From Bacteriovoracaceae bacterium UBA7695 (lineage in GTDB: Bacteria > Bdellovibrionota > Bacteriovoracia > Bacteriovoracales > Bacteriovoracaceae), in NCBI GenBank assembly GCA_002482685.1, contig DLGL01000107.1, forward strand, positions 1 to 6,068: DNA of 6,068 bases, in the 5' to 3' direction. Both the position numbers and the translations under genes were made by a program. The notes under the pieces are model-generated. The model was not told where the DNA came from. It was given only the letters and a program-made list of their open reading frames with translations, and did no database searches. Of this stretch, positions 1 to 5,494 are shown piece by piece (the stretch's first letter is position 1; each line of letters opens with the position of its first letter).

Positions 1-15
1 AGCATTTTTTTCCAT
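1..15 (-). CDS. Possible 5' end of a leftward gene, first five codons only
   Basis: On the minus strand an ATG at 15-13 begins a frame reading MEKNA and then leaves the window. It is preceded by AGG (22-20) four bases upstream, an acceptable but not strong Shine-Dalgarno match. It lies 76 bp downstream of the kinase gene on the same strand, so it could be the next gene of an operon. The start codon and ribosome-binding site lie within one arm of the perfect inverted repeat. Five codons cannot show that this is really a gene, and nothing can be said about its product. Confidence 0.25.
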
Positions 16-28
16 CTCGCCTGAAATA

Positions 29-48
29 CCAGATATAATAGAATTATA
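29..48 (-). promoter_or_regulatory. Possible minus-strand -10 element inside the repeat loop
   Basis: Minus-strand bases 48-43 read TATAAT, a perfect sigma70 -10 hexamer. Transcription from it would begin near position 36, inside the loop. Such an RNA would carry the left arm (start codon side) but not its complement at 60-83. No good -35 is visible at the right distance: that position falls in the 60-83 arm and reads unlike TTGACA. The loop is AT-rich, so a chance TATAAT is quite possible. Confidence 0.3.
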
Positions 49-91
49 TTGAGTCATTATCAGGCGAGATGGAAAAAAATGCTAAGTACCC

Positions 92-766
92 TTAAAAATA
101 GAAAAACATATCTTTTTGGTCAATTGAATCCCAGATACGTTTCACTAACCGGTTGAAATGCTCTTCATTATCCAAAAAATCCAATTCATCGGTATCAACA
201 ATAAGTGATTTCCCAAGGTTATAGTTTGCATACCAATCATCATAATAGTTGTTTAAGCTAGTAAGGTAATCCACCGGAATTGCTTGCTCATAATCGCGAC
301 CGCGCAATTGGATTCTTTCCTGAAGTTTGGGCACTGAACGGCGAAGAAAAATCATCAAAGTTGGGGGGCTCAGATATTTGATCATCGACTCATAAAGTGT
401 GCGGTAGTTTTCGTAATCTCGAGGTTCAAGATTTCCATTTTCAAAAAGGGCGCGAGCAAAAATATTTGCATCTTCGTAGATTGAACGGTCCTGCACTGAA
501 GAAGCAGGTGCACCTTCGATCATTTTGTGAGTGTTAAATCTGTGAGTGAGAAAATAAACCTGCAGAGGAAATGACCAACGGGCCATGTCTTTATAAAAGT
601 CTGCCAGGTAAGGATTATCCTGAACTGATTCATAGTGAGGCTTCCAGCCCAAACGTTCAGAGAGCTTCTTAGTAAGAGTGGTTTTTCCACTACCAATATT
701 CCCAGCAACCACCACGAACATAGGATTCGAAGCACTGCTTAAGCGCTGATAGGCCGTATCTGACAT
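92..766 (-). CDS. Deoxynucleoside kinase (dNK/dGK/dAK family)
   Basis: This enzyme transfers a phosphate from ATP or another NTP to the 5'-OH of a deoxynucleoside, the first step of cytosolic deoxynucleotide salvage. The 224-aa protein shows the family marks in order. They are a P-loop GNIGSGKT (22-29), the glutamate of the HYES motif (E46) in the catalytic-base position, Q69 in the LQVYF helix that contacts the base, a DRS motif (93-95), and an Arg-rich LID reading RIQLRGRDYE (151-160). The DNPYLADFY stretch and the full length resemble bacterial dGuo/dAdo kinases such as those of Bacillus, but the preferred substrate cannot be settled by eye. I chose the ATG at 766 because AGGAG (777-773) sits 6 bases upstream. 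An in-frame ATG at 787 would add seven residues but has only a weaker AAGG. The gene is divergent from the barrel-protein gene. Thymidylate kinase is less likely given the DRS motif and the LID. Confidence 0.93.
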   Translation of the reverse strand: MSDTAYQRLSSASNPMFVVVAGNIGSGKTTLTKKLSERLGWKPHYESVQDNPYLADFYKDMARWSFPLQVYFLTHRFNTHKMIEGAPASSVQDRSIYEDANIFARALFENGNLEPRDYENYRTLYESMIKYLSPPTLMIFLRRSVPKLQERIQLRGRDYEQAIPVDYLTSLNNYYDDWYANYNLGKSLIVDTDELDFLDNEEHFNRLVKRIWDSIDQKDMFFYF

Positions 767-772
767 GAGAGT

Positions 773-777
773 CTCCT
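773..777 (-). promoter_or_regulatory. Ribosome-binding site deciding the kinase start
   Basis: Minus-strand AGGAG lies 6 bases before the ATG at 766. It favours that start over the upstream ATG at 787, because the site would otherwise sit inside the coding region. Confidence 0.65.
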
Positions 778-820
778 GAATTTGCATGGAAAAACCTTAT
801 TATGAATCATGCCACAAAGC

Positions 821-848
821 TTGACTCAATTGATCAATTTTTTATTTT
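821..848 (+). promoter_or_regulatory. Candidate sigma70 promoter for the plus-strand gene run
   Basis: TTGACT (821-826) is followed after 16 bp by TATTTT (843-848): five of six and four of six matches to the consensus. Transcription would start near 855, giving a short leader before the barrel gene. A second candidate is TTGAAG (860-865), then 17 bp, then TAGAAT (883-888). That one has the better -10, but it overlaps the ATG at 887 and would only suit the in-frame ATG at 899, almost without a leader. Confidence 0.4.
828..839. promoter_or_regulatory. 12-bp perfect palindrome, possible operator
   Basis: AATTGATCAATT reads identically on both strands and lies between the candidate -35 and -10 of the plus-strand promoter, in the region shared by the two divergent genes. 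A weak minus-strand promoter for the kinase may also lie here (TTGAGT at 829-824, then 19 bp, then CATAAT at 804-799). The position would suit a repressor dimer, but short AT-rich palindromes arise often by chance. Confidence 0.3.
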
Positions 849-886
849 ACGAGAGAGCGTTGAAGTTGTTGCGTTAATTACTTAGA

Positions 887-1882
887 ATGATTTTAAGAAT
901 GAAAGCCACTCAATTTAAAATTATTTACCTGCTGCTATGTCTTGGATTATGCAATCAACTTTGGGCGCAATCTTTGGTTGATGACGCTAACTTATCTATG
1001 CCTGCTGATGGAAGTGCGGGAAGTTTTAATGAAACAATAAAAATTATTTCAGCTTCTAAAAAAATATTTATTCTTACAAATAATAACCAGCAGCTGGGTC
1101 CAGGAGATTTTGTCTCCCTCGCTCTGGATAACAACCTTGCGGCCCGCGCAGTTGTTGCTAAAACCCATCAGGGGCAAGTGGGAATTAAAATTCTAAAAAT
1201 CTACTCAGTCACTCAATGGTCAAAACTTCGCAGAGACATGGAAGTTCAGATTGTGAAGGGTGATGATTCTATGTTTGGAAAAAAAGCCGTTACAAAAATT
1301 GAAGACACACCAGTTGGAAAAATTAGATCAGAAGAAGATTTATATACAGGTGATGTTGTTTCTGAAGATGATCTCGGACTTATTGATGATAATAAGAATC
1401 GTCATATCAAACCAGATAACGTTGTCTCAGTAAGTGGGGCCTATGCTCAAGCGAATGAAGTTGAATCCCGAGGAGGAACTGTAAAAGCTCCCTTATTCGG
1501 TATTTCTTGGGCCTACCAGTTCACAGATAATTATTTTGTTGAAGGCGTTTATGGCCGGGCCTTATTTGATAACTATCCTGCAGAGGGAAGCCAGACTTTA
1601 GTGAATCAAGTTATAGCCAGATTGAAGTACAATATAAAGGGTCCTGCATATACTTTCTTCATGCCTTACGTAGGTTTTCAAAGCAAGACTGTTTCAAGTC
1701 CCGACGCTGGAAAAGAAACGACAACAACTGCAGCAGCAGAAGAGTTGGCCGTTATAGATGAATTAGAAAAATCCGGACCTGTATTTGGTGTGACTGTAAT
1801 GAGAAGACTGGTTCCGGGTTGGTTTGTTAAAGCGGATCTCGGTACGGACGTTATTAATCTAGGATTCTCCATTGAATTTTAA
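887..1882 (+). CDS. Secreted two-domain protein with C-terminal outer-membrane beta-barrel
   Basis: I do not recognise this as a named family. Residues 1-27 look like a Sec signal peptide: Arg and Lys early, hydrophobic 12-22, probable cleavage at LWA|QS after A27. Residues 50-125 form a beta-rich domain with a GPGDFVSLAL stretch and a pattern like small barrel domains of periplasmic envelope proteins. Residues 139-172 are an acidic linker. Residues 178-331 alternate hydrophobic and polar residues with many aromatics (for example GISWAYQF, YFVEGVYG, FFMPYVGF) and end in FSIEF, the terminal-Phe signal typical of barrels inserted by BamA. Residues 268-296, rich in Thr, Ala and Glu, would be a surface loop. 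I infer a small barrel of about eight strands. Neither the ATG at 887 nor the in-frame ATG at 899 has a Shine-Dalgarno site; the latter gives a neater signal peptide (MKATQFK). The 3' end overlaps the following lipoprotein gene. Confidence 0.8.
   Translation: MILRMKATQFKIIYLLLCLGLCNQLWAQSLVDDANLSMPADGSAGSFNETIKIISASKKIFILTNNNQQLGPGDFVSLALDNNLAARAVVAKTHQGQVGIKILKIYSVTQWSKLRRDMEVQIVKGDDSMFGKKAVTKIEDTPVGKIRSEEDLYTGDVVSEDDLGLIDDNKNRHIKPDNVVSVSGAYAQANEVESRGGTVKAPLFGISWAYQFTDNYFVEGVYGRALFDNYPAEGSQTLVNQVIARLKYNIKGPAYTFFMPYVGFQSKTVSSPDAGKETTTTAAAEELAVIDELEKSGPVFGVTVMRRLVPGWFVKADLGTDVINLGFSIEF
1861..1864 (+). promoter_or_regulatory. Ribosome-binding site for the TTG-start lipoprotein gene
   Basis: AGGA lies 7 bases before the TTG at 1872, inside the end of the barrel gene. 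An in-frame TAG at 1860-1862 excludes any earlier start, so this site and the TTG are the only initiation signal ahead of the signal peptide. Confidence 0.55.
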
Positions 1883-2027
1883 TATTCCCCTGCTTTTCAT
1901 CTTCATAACAGCTTGTGGAGTCAAAGGGGACCCGCGGCCCCCTCAAGGTGCTTATGTTCCCTCTGTTATCGAAAACTATCCTGATGTGAAACTAGATGAC
2001 TCTCTCAAAGATGGAAGCAAGCAGTAA
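1872..2027 (+). CDS. Small 51-aa lipoprotein, LptM (YifL)-like
   Basis: The frame opens with TTG, runs 51 codons and fills what would otherwise be a gap between the barrel gene and folK. It overlaps the barrel gene by 11 bases and shares the A of TAATG with folK, which points to translational coupling. Residues 1-14 are a short, hydrophobic signal peptide and ITAC (12-15) is a good lipobox with Cys15 to be lipidated. Gly follows at +2, so Lol sorting to the outer membrane is expected. The mature start, CGVKGDPRPP, resembles the CGLKGPLYFPP start of E. coli LptM, which assists assembly of the LptDE lipopolysaccharide translocon; the similarity covers only about ten residues. The rest (Y28-Q51) is polar and probably unstructured. 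It is odd that the n-region has no Lys or Arg. The gene is easily missed because it is short and lacks ATG. I am fairly sure it is a lipoprotein, less sure of the LptM role. Confidence 0.75.
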   Translation: MNFNIPLLFIFITACGVKGDPRPPQGAYVPSVIENYPDVKLDDSLKDGSKQ

Positions 2028-2488
2028 TGTCATTGCTTATCGCTACTGGATCCAACCTCAATAATCCCATAGATAATCTCTCAGCCGCCAAGTCTGTTTT
2101 AAGCTCAAAATTTTCTTTTGTGGCCGAAAGTCGGATTTTTATATCAAAAGCGGTTGATTACGAGGCGCAGCCCGATTTTTTCAATCAAGTTTTAGAATTT
2201 CGCATACCAGAATCACTAACTCCTGATGAGGTGATGACTTGTTTGCTTGAAATTGAAAAAACTATGGGAAGAGTTCGCGATGTCTCTCGAGGACCTCGCA
2301 TCATCGACCTAGACATCATTCTTTGGGGAACTGAAACGCATCACACAACAAAAGTTGATATACCTCACCCGCGTTGGCTAGAAAGAAGTTTTGTTATTCG
2401 TCCTGTTCAGGATTTGCCGTTCTTTAAAACCATTGAAAAATGTTTTACAATTCCTAGGTCATTCCAAACGGAAGCATTCCCGATTTAA
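2027..2488 (+). CDS. folK: 2-amino-4-hydroxy-6-hydroxymethyldihydropteridine pyrophosphokinase (HPPK)
   Basis: HPPK transfers pyrophosphate from ATP to 6-hydroxymethyl-7,8-dihydropterin, giving the substrate of dihydropteroate synthase in folate synthesis; it acts in the cytosol. The 153-aa protein is of normal length for a single-domain enzyme. It shows GSN near the N-terminus (8-10), PDFFNQV (49-55), and the HPPK signature from about L74 to L99. That signature includes GR-R (81-84), the arginines R88 and R91, and the two magnesium-binding aspartates D94 and D96 in IDLDI. HPRWLERSFV (114-123) follows near the C-terminus. The ATG overlaps the lipoprotein stop as TAATG. GGAAG (2013-2017) lies 9 bases upstream, so translation is probably coupled to the lipoprotein gene. 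The acyl-CoA dehydrogenase gene follows after 22 bp. No other folate gene is in the window. Confidence 0.95.
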   Translation: MSLLIATGSNLNNPIDNLSAAKSVLSSKFSFVAESRIFISKAVDYEAQPDFFNQVLEFRIPESLTPDEVMTCLLEIEKTMGRVRDVSRGPRIIDLDIILWGTETHHTTKVDIPHPRWLERSFVIRPVQDLPFFKTIEKCFTIPRSFQTEAFPI

Positions 2489-2498
2489 GCACCTTATC

Positions 2499-2503
2499 AA
2501 GGA
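2499..2503 (+). promoter_or_regulatory. Ribosome-binding site fixing the acyl-CoA dehydrogenase start
   Basis: AAGGA lies 7 bases before the ATG at 2511, with a second AGGA at 2505-2508. This fixes the start at 2511. The frame is open back to an ATG at 2391, but those 40 codons overlap folK in another frame and have no family likeness. Confidence 0.7.
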
Positions 2504-2510
2504 TAGGATA

Positions 2511-3647
2511 ATGGATTTCTCCCTAACGTCAGAACAACGTGAAATTCGCGAGCTTGCGCTCAAATTTGCACGTAATGAAATGATTCCACTTGCTCAGAAA
2601 TATGATGATGAGGGTACTTATCCAAAAGATGTTTTTAAAAAAGCCTGGGAACTTGGTTTAATTAATACCTGTATCCCGGCCGAATATGGTGGCTCAGGGT
2701 TCTCATCTGTTGACGGAATCATTATCGGAGAATGTCTTGCTTATGGTTGTATGGGAATGAACACTTCGTTCATGGCCAATGACCTTGCACTCCTTCCAAT
2801 TGTGATTGGTGGAAATGATGCTCAAAAGAAAAAATTTTTAACTCCATTTACAACTGAATTTCGAATCGCCTCTTTCGCACTGACTGAGCCAGGAAATGGT
2901 TCAGATGCAGGCGGGATCAGAACAACTATCAAAGATGGTGGTGATCACTGGATAATCAATGGTGATAAGATGTGGATCACCAATGCGGGTTATGCTGATT
3001 TATTCGTAGTGTACGGAACTATTGATCCGGCCTTGAAACACAAAGGTATCTCAGCTGTTATTGTTGAAGGGAAAACTCCCGGAATCGAACTTGGTAAAAA
3101 AGAAGATAAGATGGGTCACCGCTCATCGGATACTCGTGGTGTAAAATTTAATAATGTTAAAGTTCCGAAAGAAAATATGCTTGGTAAACCTGGCGAAGGC
3201 TGGGCAATTGCTATGAGTACACTTGATCACTCCAGACCTTTGGTAGCCTCTTCTGCTCTGGGTGGAGCTCAGCATGCTATGGATTTAAGTATTCAATATG
3301 CTAAAGAGAGAGTTCAGTTTGGTGTGCCCATTGCTAAACACCAGGCAGTTCAGTTTATGATTGCTGAAATGGGAATGAAGATCGAAGCAGCAAGACTATT
3401 GGTCCATAAAGCTGCGTGGTTATGTGATCAAGGTGAAAGAAATACTGAAGTAGCTTCTTATGCTAAAGCCTTTGCTTCAGACTCTTGTATGCAAATTACA
3501 ACCGATGCTGTGCAGATCTACGGTGGATATGGTTACTCAAAGGAGTACCCGGTAGAAAAACTCATGAGGGATGCAAAACTAATTCAAATTTATGAAGGGA
3601 CTTCCCAGATTCAACGTCTGGTAATGGCCCGTGAACTTTTAAAGTAA
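2511..3647 (+). CDS. Acyl-CoA dehydrogenase, MCAD/SCAD-like
   Basis: This FAD enzyme makes the trans-2,3 double bond in acyl-CoA, the first step of a beta-oxidation round, and gives its electrons to ETF. At 378 aa it has the usual length, beginning directly with the N-terminal helical domain (DFSLTSEQREIRELA). The first family signature is ALTEPGNGSDAGG (123-135), followed by the middle-domain WITNA (155-159) in the FAD-binding region. The C-terminal helical domain has LDHSRPLVA, YAKERVQFG and the second signature starting at Q335 (QIYGGYGYSKEYP). The catalytic base is E362 in IYEGTSQIQR, the position used by MCAD and SCAD rather than the helix-G position of isovaleryl- and long-chain enzymes. 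The DHSRP stretch looks most like MCAD, but chain-length preference cannot be read reliably. It is followed by etfB after 27 bp, which matches its electron acceptor. Confidence 0.95.
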   Translation: MDFSLTSEQREIRELALKFARNEMIPLAQKYDDEGTYPKDVFKKAWELGLINTCIPAEYGGSGFSSVDGIIIGECLAYGCMGMNTSFMANDLALLPIVIGGNDAQKKKFLTPFTTEFRIASFALTEPGNGSDAGGIRTTIKDGGDHWIINGDKMWITNAGYADLFVVYGTIDPALKHKGISAVIVEGKTPGIELGKKEDKMGHRSSDTRGVKFNNVKVPKENMLGKPGEGWAIAMSTLDHSRPLVASSALGGAQHAMDLSIQYAKERVQFGVPIAKHQAVQFMIAEMGMKIEAARLLVHKAAWLCDQGERNTEVASYAKAFASDSCMQITTDAVQIYGGYGYSKEYPVEKLMRDAKLIQIYEGTSQIQRLVMARELLK

Positions 3648-3674
3648 TTTTTTTCTAGGTCTAAAGGAGATACT

Positions 3675-4463
3675 ATGAACATTTTTGTGTGCGTGAAGCA
3701 GGTTCCAGACACAGAAACTAAAATCATTCCAACGAGTGATGGAAGTTTCATTGAGACAGCTTCGATTAAATGGATTATGAATCCATATGATGAATTCGCT
3801 GTAGAGCAGGCCCTACTCGTTAAGGCAGCAAACCCAGCAGCTAACGTAACCGTTATCCGTGTTGGTTCAGTTAAGGATACAGAAGCTCTTCGTACAGCGA
3901 TGGCGATGGGAGCGGATGATGCCGCCCTGGTCGAAGCCGGAGATAACCTTGATTCGTATTCAATTGCAAAAGCCCTGAAAGGTGCGATTGAAAAATCTGG
4001 CAAAAAACCAGATATCGTTTTGGCCGGTAAACAGGCCATTGATGATGATGCACTTCAAGTTCCACAAATTCTTGCTGAAATGCTTGGACTTCCATCCGTG
4101 TCAGTAATCGTTGGCTTTGAGCTTAATGGAAGTACTGTAAAAGTTAAGCGCGAAATTGAAGGTGGAGCTCTTGAAGTTTACGAAGTTGCTACTCCTGTAG
4201 TGCTTGCTGCAAACAAAGGTCTCAATACTCCAAGATACGCTTCTCTCCCGGGAATTATGAAAGCAAAGAAAAAGCCAATGGCCCAGTATTCACTTGCTGA
4301 TGTTGGCGTTTCTGATGCAGACCGAAGAGTTAAATATTCTGGTTTCAAACTTCCGCCTGAAAAACCAGCTGGGAAAAAATTTGATGCAACAGATGCAGCT
4401 AAACAGAAAGAAGTTGTAGCTCAGGTTGTTGGTCTTCTACGTACTGAAGCAAAAGTTTTATAA
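3675..4463 (+). CDS. etfB: Electron transfer flavoprotein, beta subunit
   Basis: EtfB pairs with EtfA to form the soluble ETF heterodimer, which collects electrons from acyl-CoA dehydrogenases; the beta subunit holds AMP and carries the loop that docks the dehydrogenases. The 262-aa protein has the full family length. It shows the N-terminal KQVPDTE (8-14), MNPYDEFAVEQAL (35-47), the nucleotide-binding GKQAIDDDALQ (118-128) and the EtfB signature from V157 through EGGALEV to TPVVLAA (173-179). The recognition loop LPGIMKAKKKP (191-201) matches the human loop whose leucine inserts into the dehydrogenase; L191 is the likely counterpart. A strong AAAGGAG (3663-3669) lies 5 bases before the ATG. 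The gene sits between the acyl-CoA dehydrogenase and etfA, and the set fits the classic catabolic ETF rather than a bifurcating one, though that is an inference. Confidence 0.97.
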   Translation: MNIFVCVKQVPDTETKIIPTSDGSFIETASIKWIMNPYDEFAVEQALLVKAANPAANVTVIRVGSVKDTEALRTAMAMGADDAALVEAGDNLDSYSIAKALKGAIEKSGKKPDIVLAGKQAIDDDALQVPQILAEMLGLPSVSVIVGFELNGSTVKVKREIEGGALEVYEVATPVVLAANKGLNTPRYASLPGIMKAKKKPMAQYSLADVGVSDADRRVKYSGFKLPPEKPAGKKFDATDAAKQKEVVAQVVGLLRTEAKVL

Positions 4464-4484
4464 TTTTTTTAAGAGGTATTTGAT

Positions 4485-5447
4485 ATGGCAAACGTATTAG
4501 TTTTTACTGAGCTACATGATGGTCATGTTAAGCCAGTAACATTGGAAATTCTTGGTAAACTCGCAGGTCAGTCAGCTGATGTTGCCGTTTTTGGAGATAT
4601 CGGAGCAGACCAGGTAGCAGCTCTGGCTAAGTGTGGCGCCCAAAACGTTCATAAACTTAAAGGTGCGAACCTTGATAAGTATTCCCCAGAAGGTTATGCG
4701 AACGCTTTAGCTGAATTCATAAAGTCAAAAAATTATGACTATGTTTTTGGTGGAGCAACTTCAATCGGTAAGGATCTTCTTCCACGTTTAGCGACAAAAT
4801 TTGATGCAGGTCTTGCATCAGATGTAACAAACTTCACAATGGATGGTGGCGTATTCGCTGGAACTCGCCCTTTCTTTTCTGGTAAATGTTTGGCCAAAGT
4901 TGAACTTACTGGACCTAAGCCACACTTTGTTTCAATTCGTCCGAATGCACTTGGGATGACTGAAGGAGCGACTGCTGGCGCAGGAACTGCCGCAGATGTT
5001 AATGCAAACGCTGGAGACATCCGGGCGATGATCAAAGAAATCGTTAAGGCAACTTCAACCAAAACAGACTTAACGGAAGCCAACATCATCGTTTCTGGTG
5101 GGCGTGCCATGAAGAATGCTGAAAACTTTGCAATTCTTAACACAATGGCAGATGTACTTGGTGCAACAGTTGGTGCTTCACGTGCGGCCGTGGATTCAGG
5201 TTTTGCTCCACACGCAATGCAGGTTGGTCAAACTGGTAAAACAGTAGCACCATCTCTTTATATTGCTTGTGGTATTTCAGGAGCAATTCAACATTTAGCT
5301 GGTATGCGTACATCTAAGGTTATTGTTGCAATCAACACGGATCCAGATGCACCTATTTTTACTAAAGCTGATTATGGAATCGTTGGAGATCTATTCACGA
5401 TTGTTCCAATCATGACTGAAGAGTTTAAAAAACTTTTAGGTAAGTAA
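4485..5447 (+). CDS. etfA: Electron transfer flavoprotein, alpha subunit
   Basis: EtfA carries the redox-active FAD of ETF, taking electrons from acyl-CoA dehydrogenases and passing them to ETF:quinone oxidoreductase. The 320-aa protein has the N-terminal nucleotide-fold domain (MANVLVFTEL onward) and the C-terminal FAD domain. VSGGRAMKN marks the domain boundary. GASRAAVDSG holds S232 and R233, QVGQTGKTVAP holds T250, and the family signature LYIACGISGAIQH (258-270) ends in H270, followed by AINTDPDAPIF. These four residues line up, at a constant offset of 16, with the human FAD-contacting S248, R249, T266 and H286, so the flavin site looks intact. AGAGG (4472-4476) lies 8 bases before the ATG, and the gap from etfB is 21 bp. 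A strong terminator follows immediately, making this the last gene of the run. Confidence 0.97.
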   Translation: MANVLVFTELHDGHVKPVTLEILGKLAGQSADVAVFGDIGADQVAALAKCGAQNVHKLKGANLDKYSPEGYANALAEFIKSKNYDYVFGGATSIGKDLLPRLATKFDAGLASDVTNFTMDGGVFAGTRPFFSGKCLAKVELTGPKPHFVSIRPNALGMTEGATAGAGTAADVNANAGDIRAMIKEIVKATSTKTDLTEANIIVSGGRAMKNAENFAILNTMADVLGATVGASRAAVDSGFAPHAMQVGQTGKTVAPSLYIACGISGAIQHLAGMRTSKVIVAINTDPDAPIFTKADYGIVGDLFTIVPIMTEEFKKLLGK

Positions 5448-5450
5448 TTC

Positions 5451-5481
5451 AAAAGCCCCTCTTTTAGAGGGGCTTTTTTTT
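5451..5481 (+). terminator. Rho-independent terminator after etfA
   Basis: AAAAGCCCCTC (5451-5461) pairs perfectly with GAGGGGCTTTT (5467-5477) around a five-base loop, and T's run on to 5481 (eight in total from 5474). It begins 3 bases after the etfA stop. Read on the minus strand the same stem is followed by only four T's, so it may also weakly stop transcription from the converging gene that ends at 5495. Confidence 0.95.
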
Positions 5482-5494
5482 GATTTTTAATTTT

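Larger units (their letters stand above)
1..83. repeat. Perfect 24-bp inverted repeat with 35-nt AT-rich loop
   Basis: Positions 1-24 are the exact reverse complement of 60-83, and 25-59 form the loop. Inside the loop a smaller hairpin is possible (33-39 against 43-49). The repeat lies 8 bp beyond the stop codon of the kinase gene. Neither arm is followed by a T-tract, so it is not a normal intrinsic terminator. Each arm contains an AGGCGAG-ATG string, which looks like a ribosome-binding site plus start codon. Only the left arm's copy, read on the minus strand, can lead into a gene; the other copy opens just an 8-codon frame. The window begins exactly at the outer end of the left arm, so the arms may be longer than seen. 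An assembly fold-back at a contig end would give the same picture. Confidence 0.9.

Noticed and set aside
1..83. Inverted repeat as an intrinsic terminator for the kinase gene
   Set aside because: The loop is 35 nt and no T-tract follows the stem on the minus strand.
69..95. Plus-strand 8-codon frame (MEKNAKYP) in the right arm of the inverted repeat
   Set aside because: It is only the mirror copy of the left-arm start and stops at once; nothing suggests a functional peptide.
2433..2460. TTGAAA then 16 bp then TAGGTC as an internal promoter before the acyl-CoA dehydrogenase
   Set aside because: The -10 matches only the first two consensus bases; too weak to annotate.
2391..2510. 40-codon N-terminal extension of the acyl-CoA dehydrogenase
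   Set aside because: It lies over folK in another frame, has no family likeness, and a strong ribosome-binding site marks the start at 2511.
3611..4039. Minus-strand open frame opposite etfB and the end of the acyl-CoA dehydrogenase gene
   Set aside because: It is antisense to firmly identified genes, has no recognisable protein features, and reflects codon bias of the sense strand.
4739..5143. Minus-strand open frame opposite etfA
   Set aside because: It is a shadow of etfA with no ribosome-binding site or domain of its own.
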